Shown here: piece by piece, positions 1 to 6,659 of the stretch | Numbering within the stretch: position 1 is the stretch's first letter | Layout of the letters: every line of letters begins with the position of its first letter | Source of the DNA: Beijerinckiaceae bacterium | GTDB lineage: Bacteria; Pseudomonadota; Alphaproteobacteria; Rhizobiales; Beijerinckiaceae | NCBI GenBank assembly: GCA_947456315.1 | Contig: CANGRU010000088.1 | Span: 1 to 6,904 of the forward strand | DNA: 6,904 bases | Reading direction: 5' to 3' | Position numbers and translations under genes: made by a program | Notes under the pieces: generated by a model | The model's input: only the letters and a program-made list of their open reading frames with translations | Databases searched by the model: none | What the model was told of the DNA's origin: nothing

Positions 1-1
1 G

Positions 2-793
2 AATGATACGGAAGAGCGCCAGCGCTATCTCAATGCGCGCGAGACGATTGGCAAATTGCTCGAACTGCGCGCTGTGCCTGTGATCAACGAGAATGATACA
101 GTGGCGACAACCGAAATCCGCTACGGTGACAATGACCGCTTGGCGGCGCGTGTCGCGACCATGGCGAGTGCGGATCTGCTGGTGCTGTTGTCTGACATTG
201 ACGGGCTCTATACGGCGCCCCCGCATGAAGATCCCGATGCCACATTGATCCCCGTTGTGCCGCGCATTTCGGCCGAGATCGAAGCTATGGCTGGCGGGGC
301 CGCGAGCGAAATGTCGCGTGGTGGCATGCGCACCAAAATCGAAGCGGCGAAAATTGCTACAACCGGCGGCACCCATATGGTGATTGCCGATGGGCGCGTG
401 ACCAACCCTGTGAAGCGCATTGCCGAGGGCGGGCGCTGCACATGGTTCCTGACGCCCTCCAATCCGGTGACGGCACGCAAGAAATGGATCGCGGGTTCGC
501 TCGAGCCGCGTGGCACAGTGCATATTGATGAGGGTGCAGCCAAAGCGCTGCTGACGGGCGCAAGCCTGTTGCCAGCCGGCGTGCTGCGGCTTGAAGGATC
601 TTTTGCGCGTGGCGATTGCATCGTCATTCGCGATCCGCGCGGTGCCGAGATTGGTCGCGGGCTGGTCGCTTATGATGCGCTGGAGGCGGCTCGTATTGCC
701 GGACGCAATTCCCGTGAGATCGAGGCTATTCTGGGCATGCCGGGCCAAGCCGAGATGATCCATCGCGATGATATGGCGCTGGGCAGCGAATAA
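2..793 (+). CDS. proB: Glutamate 5-kinase, C-terminal part (5' end outside window)
   Basis: Glutamate 5-kinase phosphorylates L-glutamate to gamma-glutamyl phosphate in the cytoplasm, the first step of proline synthesis. The frame is open from base 2, so the gene enters from the left; 263 residues remain, and about 110 are missing compared with the usual 365-380. Visible kinase motifs of the amino acid kinase fold are VINENDTVA, the [10 protein letters not shown] substrate-site stretch, [10 protein letters not shown] and the [14 protein letters not shown] nucleotide-binding segment. After the linker [10 protein letters not shown] comes a C-terminal PUA domain (about the last 105 residues) with GASLLPAGV and FARGD, ending in the family-typical SREIEAILG and HRDDM. 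It lies 37 bases before proA, which encodes the next enzyme. Feedback inhibition by proline is known for the family, but the residues concerned are only partly in view. The identification is secure; only the start is unseen. Confidence 0.96.
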   Translation, partial: NDTEERQRYLNARETIGKLLELRAVPVINENDTVATTEIRYGDNDRLAARVATMASADLLVLLSDIDGLYTAPPHEDPDATLIPVVPRISAEIEAMAGGAASEMSRGGMRTKIEAAKIATTGGTHMVIADGRVTNPVKRIAEGGRCTWFLTPSNPVTARKKWIAGSLEPRGTVHIDEGAAKALLTGASLLPAGVLRLEGSFARGDCIVIRDPRGAEIGRGLVAYDALEAARIAGRNSREIEAILGMPGQAEMIHRDDMALGSE

Positions 794-830
794 AGTGACA
801 GTCTGAATTTCCTCCTGTTAGATCGATACC

Positions 831-2120
831 ATGACCAAGTCTGTTTCCCTGACCCAAGTGCAAGATGTGCCAGCCCTGATGGCGGCACTGGGCCTTGATG
901 CGCGCAAAGCTGCACGGGCTGTGGCACTCAGCTCGCGCGAGGTGAAGGACAAGGCTCTGCGTGCGGCCGCTGTCGCCATGCGGGCGCGCGTGGGCGAGAT
1001 CATCGCCGCCAATGCGCAAGATATGCAGGCGGCCCAAGAAGCTGGCGCCACCAAAGCCATGCTGGATCGTCTCTTGCTCGATCCTGCGCGCATTGAAGCC
1101 ATGGCAAAAGGTGTGGAAGCGATTGCCGATTTGCCCGATCCTGTCGGCAAAGTGCTGGAAGTTTTCGAACGCCCGAATGGGTTGAAGATAGAGCGCGTGT
1201 CGACGCCGCTGGGCGTGATTGGCGTCATTTATGAAAGCCGTCCGAATGTGACCGCTGATGCGGGTGCGCTATGTCTGAAGGCTGGCAATGCCTGCATTCT
1301 GCGTGGCGGCTCAGACTCACTGCATTCGTCTGCCCTTATCCATGCGTGTCTCGTGCAAGGCCTGCGCGAAGCGGGTCTGCCGGAAGCGGCGATCTCGCGC
1401 GTGCCTGTGAAGGATCGTGCGGCAGTTGGTGAAATGCTCAAAGGTCTGGGCGGCACGCTCGATGTGATTGTCCCGCGCGGCGGCAAGAGCCTTGTCGCGC
1501 GTGTGCAGGATGAAGCGCGCGTGCCGGTCTTCGCGCATCTCGAGGGCATTGTGCATGTCTATATTCATGGCGCAGCCGATCTCGAAAAATCAAAGACCAT
1601 TGTGCGCAACGCCAAACTGCGCCGCACCGGCATTTGCGGCGCAGCCGAGACGTTGCTGGTCGACAAGGCTGTTGCAGCCACGCATCTGGCACCTTTGGTC
1701 AAAATGCTGCTCGATGAAAAATGCGAAGTGCGCGGCGATGGCGCCACTCTGCAAGCGGATGCACGCGTTGTGCCGGTCAGCGAAGAAGACTGGAAACTCG
1801 AATATCTCGATTCCATCATTGCCTGCCGTGTTGTCAACGGGCTGGATGACGCGATCGATCACATCGAGACGCATGGTTCGCATCACACCGATTGCATCGT
1901 CACGGAAGACAAGGCAGCAGCCGAGCGCTTTCTGAGCGAGGTGGATTCGGCCATTGTCATGCACAATGCCTCCACCCAATTTGCCGATGGTGGCGAGTTT
2001 GGTTTTGGTGCGGAGATCGGCATTGCGACGGGCCGCATGCATGCGCGCGGGCCGGTCGGTCTCGCGCAATTGTGCTCGTTCAAATACCGCGTGCGCGGCA
2101 ACGGCCAGACGCGTCCGTGA
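831..2120 (+). CDS. proA: Gamma-glutamyl phosphate reductase
   Basis: ProA reduces gamma-glutamyl phosphate with NADPH to glutamate-5-semialdehyde, which cyclises to the proline precursor P5C; it is the cytoplasmic partner of ProB. The 429 residues match the usual family length of about 415-430. It has the aldehyde dehydrogenase-like fold. The cofactor-binding half carries [20 protein letters not shown] (126-145) and ILRGGSD (156-162); [11 protein letters not shown] follows at 215-225. The catalytic cysteine is Cys269 in [13 protein letters not shown]. The C-terminal part has [12 protein letters not shown] (349-360), [19 protein letters not shown] and ARGPVGL (405-411). The ATG at 831 is the first usable start after an in-frame TAG at 819, but no Shine-Dalgarno precedes it; the leader instead holds CCTCCT at 811-816. 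Its stop overlaps a possible GTG start of nadD. No disruption is seen. Confidence 0.97.
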   Translation: MTKSVSLTQVQDVPALMAALGLDARKAARAVALSSREVKDKALRAAAVAMRARVGEIIAANAQDMQAAQEAGATKAMLDRLLLDPARIEAMAKGVEAIADLPDPVGKVLEVFERPNGLKIERVSTPLGVIGVIYESRPNVTADAGALCLKAGNACILRGGSDSLHSSALIHACLVQGLREAGLPEAAISRVPVKDRAAVGEMLKGLGGTLDVIVPRGGKSLVARVQDEARVPVFAHLEGIVHVYIHGAADLEKSKTIVRNAKLRRTGICGAAETLLVDKAVAATHLAPLVKMLLDEKCEVRGDGATLQADARVVPVSEEDWKLEYLDSIIACRVVNGLDDAIDHIETHGSHHTDCIVTEDKAAAERFLSEVDSAIVMHNASTQFADGGEFGFGAEIGIATGRMHARGPVGLAQLCSFKYRVRGNGQTRP

Positions 2121-2180
2121 GCGATACGCCGCCGCGCCCCGCGCTGCGCAGCGCCAAGCCGCCGCGCTTTATCGCTGCTG

Positions 2181-2187
2181 AGGGAGG
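2181..2187 (+). promoter_or_regulatory. Shine-Dalgarno supporting a TTG start for nadD
   Basis: AGGGAGG is a near-perfect complement to the 16S rRNA tail and lies 7 bases before an in-frame TTG at 2195. Neither competing start of nadD (GTG 2117, ATG 2228) has a well-spaced match, so this site decides the start chosen here. The inference rests on spacing alone. Confidence 0.55.
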
Positions 2188-2194
2188 CCCGCGC

Positions 2195-2836
2195 TTGCCA
2201 GCGCTTCTGCCCCCGCACGGCAAAGGGATGCGCATCGGCCTGTTTGGCGGCTCGTTCAATCCGCCCCATGACGGCCATTTGCTGGTCAGTGAAATGGCTC
2301 TGTCACGGATGCGGCTCGACCGTGTATGGTGGATTGTCACACCGGGCAATCCGCTCAAGGACACGGCCGGGCTGCCGACTTTGGCCGAGCGCATGACGGC
2401 CGCGCGGCGGATGGGCGATCATCCGCAGATCGATATCACGGGTTTTGAAGCCGAGATTGGCACGCGCTACACATATGATACGATCTCCTATCTGATGCGG
2501 CGGTGTCCGGGCGTGGATTTTGTCTGGCTGATGGGAGCTGATAATCTGGCGCAATTCCATCGCTGGCAGCGCTGGCGCGATATTGCCCAGCTCGTGCCGT
2601 TGGCGGTCATTGATCGTCCGGGCTCAACATTGAAAGCGGTGCACAGCCGCGCCGGGCAATATCTGGCCCGTTATCGTTATGCCGAGAATGAGGCGCGGCT
2701 TTTGCCGCGAGCTTTGGCTCCGGCTTTTCTGTTCCTGCATGGCCGCCGGTCAGAGACCTCTTCGACGCAATTGCGTCGCTCAGGGATTGGCGTGCTTGCT
2801 CCCCGACCTGCGTCGATTGGCCAATCGTCGCTTTGA
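2195..2836 (+). CDS. nadD: Nicotinate-nucleotide adenylyltransferase
   Basis: NadD joins nicotinic acid mononucleotide and ATP to give deamido-NAD plus pyrophosphate, the penultimate step of NAD synthesis in the cytoplasm. The nucleotidylyltransferase core starts MRIGLFGGSFNPPHDGH, which holds the GxFxPxHxGH ATP motif; later come TPGNPLK, TRYTYDT, the typical WLMGADNLAQFHRW segment, VIDRPG and the C-terminal SSTQLR motif that contacts the ATP phosphates. Three starts compete: GTG 2117 (239 residues, overlapping the proA stop as GTGA), TTG 2195 (213 residues, good Shine-Dalgarno) and ATG 2228 (202 residues, directly at the motif). I chose TTG because of the ribosome site and because homologues recalled from this order often carry a short LPPH..GM lead-in before the core. 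The stop is certain. It lies between proA and rsfS, a common alphaproteobacterial order, and is probably co-transcribed with them. Confidence 0.93.
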   Translation: MPALLPPHGKGMRIGLFGGSFNPPHDGHLLVSEMALSRMRLDRVWWIVTPGNPLKDTAGLPTLAERMTAARRMGDHPQIDITGFEAEIGTRYTYDTISYLMRRCPGVDFVWLMGADNLAQFHRWQRWRDIAQLVPLAVIDRPGSTLKAVHSRAGQYLARYRYAENEARLLPRALAPAFLFLHGRRSETSSTQLRRSGIGVLAPRPASIGQSSL

Positions 2837-2855
2837 AAGAGAAGAGTTGAACAAA

Positions 2856-3341
2856 ATGGCGAAGTCGCCCACATTACCTCCGCGCCGCGCGTCGCGTGGC
2901 ACCAAGGAGAAACAGGCTCTGTCACCCACGGTCCAAGCCGGAGCAGATGAAAAACTGCCCCAACCGGTTCGTGTTCAGGCTGAACCCGATACCGGACATC
3001 TCGTTCGTAACATTCTCAACAGCCTCGATGATGCGAAGGCTGAGGATGTTCTGTCCATTGATCTTCACGGCAAAACGTCGGTCGCCGATGCGATGATCAT
3101 CGCAACGGGCCGCTCGACGACCCATGTGAATGCGATTGCAGATCGCGTCTCCAAGGGTTGCAAGGAAGGTGGCTTTCCGTTGCCGCGCATCGAAGGCCTG
3201 CCCAATTGCGATTGGGTGCTGGTCGATGCGGGCGATGTCATCGTCCATCTGTTCCGTCCCGAAGTTCGCCAGTTCTACAATCTGGAGAAATTGTGGGGCG
3301 GAGATCGTCCGGCCGAGCAAAAGGCTGATCGCCGCGCTTGA
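2856..3341 (+). CDS. rsfS: Ribosomal silencing factor RsfS
   Basis: RsfS (Iojap/DUF143 family) binds uL14 on the 50S subunit and blocks joining of the 30S subunit, lowering translation when nutrients are short. The protein has 161 residues. The RsfS domain covers about 46-148: AKAEDVLSIDL, the ADAMIIATGRSTTHVNAIAD stretch (77-96), RIEGLPNCDWVLVDAGDVIVHLF and the signature RPEVRQFYNLEKLW (134-147). The first 45 residues are rich in Pro, Arg, Lys, Gln and Ser and look disordered; such N-terminal tails are common in this order. The ATG at 2856 is preceded by a purine-rich GAGAAGAG ending 9 bases upstream, a fair ribosome site. An in-frame TTG at 2847 touches that site and is unlikely. The gene begins 20 bases after nadD and ends 25 bases before rlmH, so the three are probably one transcript. 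Confidence 0.95.
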   Translation: MAKSPTLPPRRASRGTKEKQALSPTVQAGADEKLPQPVRVQAEPDTGHLVRNILNSLDDAKAEDVLSIDLHGKTSVADAMIIATGRSTTHVNAIADRVSKGCKEGGFPLPRIEGLPNCDWVLVDAGDVIVHLFRPEVRQFYNLEKLWGGDRPAEQKADRRA

Positions 3342-3366
3342 GGCGCGGTGATCTTGAACGAGCCTC

Positions 3367-3849
3367 TTGCGCGTCCTCCTGTCGGCCATCGGGCGGTTGA
3401 AGACCGGCCCCGAGAGAGAAATTTGCGCCCGTTATCTTGAGCGAGCGCAAGCCTCTGCGCGCAGCGTAGGCCTGACAGGTGTGGAGATGCGCGAGGCCGA
3501 TGAATCGCGCGCGCGCCGTCCCGAAGACCGCAAAGCAGAAGAGGCACGTCTTCTCACCACCAATATTCCCGCAGGTGCGCGCCTCATTGTGCTCGACGAG
3601 CGCGGCAAGACGATGGGCAGCGAGGCGTTTGCGGCCGATCTGGGCACTGCGCGTGACAGCGGCGCCCCTGCCTTTGTGCTTCTCATTGGCGGAGCGGACG
3701 GGATCGACCCCGAACTGCGCGCCAAAGCCTCACTGGTTCTGGCGTTCGGCGCGATGACCTGGCCCCACCAACTGGTGCGCATTATGGCAGCCGAGCAAAT
3801 CTACCGCGCGATCACCATTCTTTCGGGTCATCCTTATCATCGTGTCTGA
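3367..3849 (+). CDS. rlmH: 23S rRNA (pseudouridine1915-N3)-methyltransferase
   Basis: RlmH is a SPOUT-class methyltransferase that uses S-adenosylmethionine to methylate N3 of pseudouridine 1915 in helix 69 of 23S rRNA; it acts on the assembled 70S ribosome. The 160 residues match the usual 155-160. The protein opens MRVLLSAIGRLKTGPE, and the trefoil-knot cofactor site is seen as VLLIGGADG (104-112) followed by LAFGAMTWPHQLVRIMAAEQ (125-144). It ends with the diagnostic HPYHRV. The start is a TTG at 3367, placed by alignment of the family N-terminus; it has only a weak purine stretch (GAACGAG) before it and no in-frame ATG nearby. It follows rsfS by 25 bases, the standard pairing. The last bases overlap a possible GTG start of the next gene. 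Confidence 0.95.
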   Translation: MRVLLSAIGRLKTGPEREICARYLERAQASARSVGLTGVEMREADESRARRPEDRKAEEARLLTTNIPAGARLIVLDERGKTMGSEAFAADLGTARDSGAPAFVLLIGGADGIDPELRAKASLVLAFGAMTWPHQLVRIMAAEQIYRAITILSGHPYHRV

Positions 3850-3892
3850 TGTGCCTCGTTACAGCCACCTTTGCCATGCCTATGCTGGGTCC

Positions 3893-5179
3893 ATGATTCG
3901 AAACAGCGCCAGTCTGGTTGTGATAGCTGCGGGCCTGTGGCTGCAGGCCGCGGCTGCGCCGGCCTTTGCGCAAACACCGGCCCGCGACCCCAAGGCTATC
4001 CAGAGCGAGCTGCGTGCGGTGGAAGAGCGTCGCCGTGCTTTGGAGACGGAGGCCGAGGCCATCCGCATGGATCGCACGCGGCTCAATGCTGCGCTGATCG
4101 AGACCGGGGCCAAAATGCGCCAGGCCCAGCTGCGCATGACCGAAATCGAAAAAAGGCTCGATCTGGCAACCGGCAGCGAAGAAGCGATCCGCGTTTCGTT
4201 GGAGAGCCGCCGCGCGGTGCTTGCCGAAGTGCTTGCGGTTTTGCAGCGGATGCGCCGCGGGATGCCGCCCGCGCTGCTGGCCTCGCCCGAAGATGCGCTG
4301 CAATCGGTGCGCACAGCCATGATGCTGGGTGCGGTTTTGCCGGAATTGCGCTCCGAAGCCCAAGCGCTGGCGGGCGACCTCAATGAGCTGGTCGAGCTGC
4401 GCAAAAACATCGCGCAAGAAAAAGAGCGGCTGGCAGCCGAGGCAGCAGCCTTTGCTCGCGATAATGAAAAGCTGCAAAGTCTGGTTGTCGCGCGCCAAGG
4501 GGCGCTCAAGGACAATGAGCAAAAACTTGCCGAGCAACGCCAGCGCCTGTCGGAGCTGGCCCTGCAATCGCCCGATGTCCGGGATCTGATCAGCCGCTCC
4601 GAGAGCGAGATTGCAGGATCCAGCCGTGCCGCCGAGGAGGCCAAGGCCGCCGATGCAGCCCGCGCGCGGGCCGGCACCCGAACGGCCGCTTTGCCGTTTG
4701 GTGATCCTGCACGACTGGCACCAAAGATTGCCTTCGCCGATGCCAAAGGTCTTTTGCCATTGCCGGTCTCGGGTAAAATCGTGAAGACATTTGGTGCGTC
4801 TGATGGATTGGGCGGGACCGAAAAAGGATTGTCGCTGGCGACCCGTCCGGGTGTCCCTGTGGCGGCGCCGTCCGATGGCTGGGTTGCCTTTTCGGGTCCC
4901 TACCGCACCTATGGTCAGCTTTTGATCCTCAATGCGGGCGGCGGCTATTATGTCGTTCTGGCTGGTATGGAACGTATCACTGTCGAAGTGGGACAATTTG
5001 TCTTAGCCGGCGAGCCGGTCGCCACCATGGGTGATGGCAGCGCCAGAACGGCACTTGCCACTGCACTTGCACTTGGCGCGGGCCAACCCATTCTCTATGT
5101 TGAATTCAGAAAAGACGGGGCGGCCATCGACCCGGGCCCATGGTGGGCAAAGGCCGAGCTGGAAAAGGTTCGCGGATAA
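3893..5179 (+). CDS. envC: EnvC-like murein hydrolase activator (degenerate LytM/M23 domain)
   Basis: EnvC-type proteins are periplasmic and switch on N-acetylmuramoyl-L-alanine amidases that split septal peptidoglycan. From ATG 3893 the 428 residues begin with a signal peptide (MIRN, hydrophobic 5-22, likely cleavage after AFA at 26/27). A long Glu/Arg/Ala/Leu-rich coiled coil covers about 33-260. The C-terminal LytM (M23) domain covers about 285-420, with VSGKIVKTFG, APSDGWVAFSGPY, a Gly-Gly-Gly-Tyr-Tyr strand and a close match to the EnvC ending (LYVEFRKDGAAIDPGPWW). The zinc ligands of active M23 enzymes appear replaced: Glu310 and Ser314 for the HxxxD pair, Gly358 for the central His, Ile400 and Tyr402 for HxH. 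That points to an activator, not an enzyme. GTG starts at 3842 and 3851 would extend it by 17 or 14 residues, but the signal peptide fits ATG 3893. It is coupled to ctpA. Confidence 0.9.
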   Translation: MIRNSASLVVIAAGLWLQAAAAPAFAQTPARDPKAIQSELRAVEERRRALETEAEAIRMDRTRLNAALIETGAKMRQAQLRMTEIEKRLDLATGSEEAIRVSLESRRAVLAEVLAVLQRMRRGMPPALLASPEDALQSVRTAMMLGAVLPELRSEAQALAGDLNELVELRKNIAQEKERLAAEAAAFARDNEKLQSLVVARQGALKDNEQKLAEQRQRLSELALQSPDVRDLISRSESEIAGSSRAAEEAKAADAARARAGTRTAALPFGDPARLAPKIAFADAKGLLPLPVSGKIVKTFGASDGLGGTEKGLSLATRPGVPVAAPSDGWVAFSGPYRTYGQLLILNAGGGYYVVLAGMERITVEVGQFVLAGEPVATMGDGSARTALATALALGAGQPILYVEFRKDGAAIDPGPWWAKAELEKVRG

Positions 5180-6513
5180 TGCGCAAGATTTCGCTTGTAT
5201 TGCTCGGTGCTGTTTTGGGCGCGTCGACCGCGATTGTTGGCACGCAAACGCACCTCTTTATGACCGGCTCAGCCAATGCAGCCGTGTCCGACACCTATAA
5301 AACGCTCAACCTGTTTGGCGATGTCTTCGAGAAAATCCGCTCGGATTATGTCGAGAAGCCCAATGAGCAAAAGCTCATCGAGGCAGCGGTCTCGGGCATG
5401 CTCACGTCGCTTGATCCCCATTCCAGCTATATGGATGCCAAAAGCTTCCGCGACATGCAGGTGCAGACGCGTGGCGAATTCGGCGGGCTTGGCATTGAAG
5501 TCACGCAAGAAGACGGCATGGTGAAAGTTGTCACGCCGATCGATGACACGCCAGCCGCGCGCGCCGGCATTATGTCGGGCGATATTATTTCAGCCATTGA
5601 TGGCGAGAGCGTGCAGGGCATGACGCTCAATCAGGCCGTCGACAAAATGCGCGGTCAAGTGAACACGGCTGTGAAGCTGACGATTTTGCGTGGCTCTGCA
5701 CGCGAGTCCCAAGAGGTGTCCATCACTCGTGCGGTCATTCAGATCCGTTCGGTGCGCTTCCGTCAGGAAGGCGATGATGTCGGCTATATCCGCATCACGC
5801 AGTTCAATGAGCAGACCTATGATGGTGTGAAGACGGCGATCAGCAAATTCACATCCGACATCCAGAACGACAAGTTCAAAGGTTATATTCTTGATCTGCG
5901 CAACAATCCCGGCGGCCTGCTGGACCAGTCGATTGCTGTGTCCAATGCGTTCCTGAGCCATGGCGAGATTGTCTCCACCCGTGGCCGCAATGCGGATGAA
6001 ACACAGCGCTACAATGCGCGTCCGAGTGATTTGTCGAAGGGAAAGCCGGTGATCGTGTTGATCAACGGTGGCTCGGCCTCGGCTTCGGAAATTGTCGCGG
6101 GTGCTTTGCAAGATCACAAGCGCGCCACGATTGTGGGCACGCGCTCCTTTGGCAAAGGCTCGGTGCAGACGATCATCCCGCTTGGTCAGGCCAATGGCGC
6201 GCTGCGTCTCACCACGGCGCGTTATTACACGCCGTCGGGTCGTTCCATTCAGGCCAAGGGCATTGATCCTGACATCCAGATTTTGCAGGACGTGCCCGAT
6301 GAGTTGAAGGGCAAGGATGACACGAAGGGTGAAGCCTCGCTCAAAGGTCATTTGAAAAATGGCGAAGAAGAAAAGAGCGGCTCGCAGGCCTATGTGCCGC
6401 CGGACCCCAAGAACGACAAGCAGCTGAAGGCTGCGCTCGACATGCTGCGTGGCACTTATGTCAAAGCGCAGGCCAGTGAACCCGCCAAAGCGACAGAGCG
6501 GAGCGGCAAGTAA
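5179..6513 (+). CDS. ctpA: Carboxy-terminal processing serine protease (S41, PDZ)
   Basis: This is a periplasmic C-terminal processing protease, which recognises substrate C-termini through its PDZ domain and cleaves with a Ser/Lys dyad. From ATG 5179 it has 444 residues. Residues 1-34 are a signal peptide or N-terminal anchor (MRKISLVLLG..., SANA before Ala35). YVEKPNEQKLIEAAVSGML and SLDPHSSYMDAKSF (78-90) form the usual N-terminal helical part; the PDZ domain is about 95-185 (GEFGGLGIEV, AARAGIMSGDIISAIDG). The protease core has LDLRNNPGG (238-246), catalytic Ser301 in GGSASASE, Lys326 in SFGKGSVQ and Gln330. The C-terminal tail after about 372 is charged. Its ATG overlaps the envC stop (TAATG), and GGAAAAGG-like purines lie about 10 bases upstream, so translation is probably coupled. 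In other bacteria Ctp/Prc proteases control peptidoglycan hydrolases; a similar role here is inference. Confidence 0.95.
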   Translation: MRKISLVLLGAVLGASTAIVGTQTHLFMTGSANAAVSDTYKTLNLFGDVFEKIRSDYVEKPNEQKLIEAAVSGMLTSLDPHSSYMDAKSFRDMQVQTRGEFGGLGIEVTQEDGMVKVVTPIDDTPAARAGIMSGDIISAIDGESVQGMTLNQAVDKMRGQVNTAVKLTILRGSARESQEVSITRAVIQIRSVRFRQEGDDVGYIRITQFNEQTYDGVKTAISKFTSDIQNDKFKGYILDLRNNPGGLLDQSIAVSNAFLSHGEIVSTRGRNADETQRYNARPSDLSKGKPVIVLINGGSASASEIVAGALQDHKRATIVGTRSFGKGSVQTIIPLGQANGALRLTTARYYTPSGRSIQAKGIDPDIQILQDVPDELKGKDDTKGEASLKGHLKNGEEEKSGSQAYVPPDPKNDKQLKAALDMLRGTYVKAQASEPAKATERSGK

Positions 6514-6659
6514 GATTTTGAGCATTCCGCTTTGCTCAGCATGACAATGTTTTACGAGCCCAACGACCGGTGATGATGATCGGACGTTGGGCTCTTTGAT
6601 TCGATTTTAAAAAATGGCGTCTGGCTTATGCCGGTTTTCAAGCCGTTGAGATGTTGCAG
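6514..6659 (+). other. Intergenic region between ctpA and the deacetylase gene
   Basis: This 146-base gap is the longest in the window. It holds a weak 6-bp hairpin (TGAGCA at 6519-6524 with TGCTCA at 6533-6538), the terminator at 6556-6597, and an AT-rich stretch TTTTAAAAAA at 6605-6614. A promoter for the next gene would be expected between about 6595 and 6655, but I see no convincing -35/-10 pair there. Confidence 0.6.
6556..6597 (+). terminator. Rho-independent terminator after ctpA
   Basis: A perfect 10-base-pair GC-rich stem pairs GAGCCCAACG (6556-6565) with CGTTGGGCTC (6585-6594). Inside it an A/A mismatch is followed by CCG/CGG pairing, with a loop of about ten bases. TTT follows directly at 6595-6597, then a looser T-rich stretch to 6608. 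It lies 43 bases after the ctpA stop and is the natural end of the proB-to-ctpA run. The short T tract could allow some read-through into the next gene, which has the same orientation. Confidence 0.8.

Noticed and set aside
1892..2116. Upstream extension of the nadD frame into proA
   Set aside because: It would overlap proA by more than 220 bases and encodes nothing NadD-like; the overlapping proA residues are strongly conserved family motifs.
2679..2855. Longer start for rsfS inside nadD
   Set aside because: It would overlap nadD by about 160 bases and add residues unlike the family; ATG 2856 has a fair ribosome site just after the nadD stop.
3812..4996. Long minus-strand open frame (394 codons) opposite the EnvC-like gene
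   Set aside because: Its translation is low-complexity, rich in Arg, Gln, His and Gly, with no family motif. The opposite strand has a signal peptide, coiled coil and EnvC ending. Such shadows are common in GC-rich DNA.
5590..6525. Minus-strand open frame (311 codons) opposite ctpA
   Set aside because: It lies fully antisense to the PDZ and catalytic core of CtpA, has no recognisable motif and no ribosome site; it is explained by codon bias of the real gene.
6519..6538. Second hairpin TGAGCA/TGCTCA as a terminator
   Set aside because: Only six pairs with an eight-base loop and no T run after it. The hairpin at 6556-6597 is far stronger.
6518..6548. Possible promoter TTGAGC ... GACAAT after ctpA
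   Set aside because: The spacer would be 19 bases and the -10 box matches only partly. It also lies before the terminator, so it could not simply drive the downstream gene.
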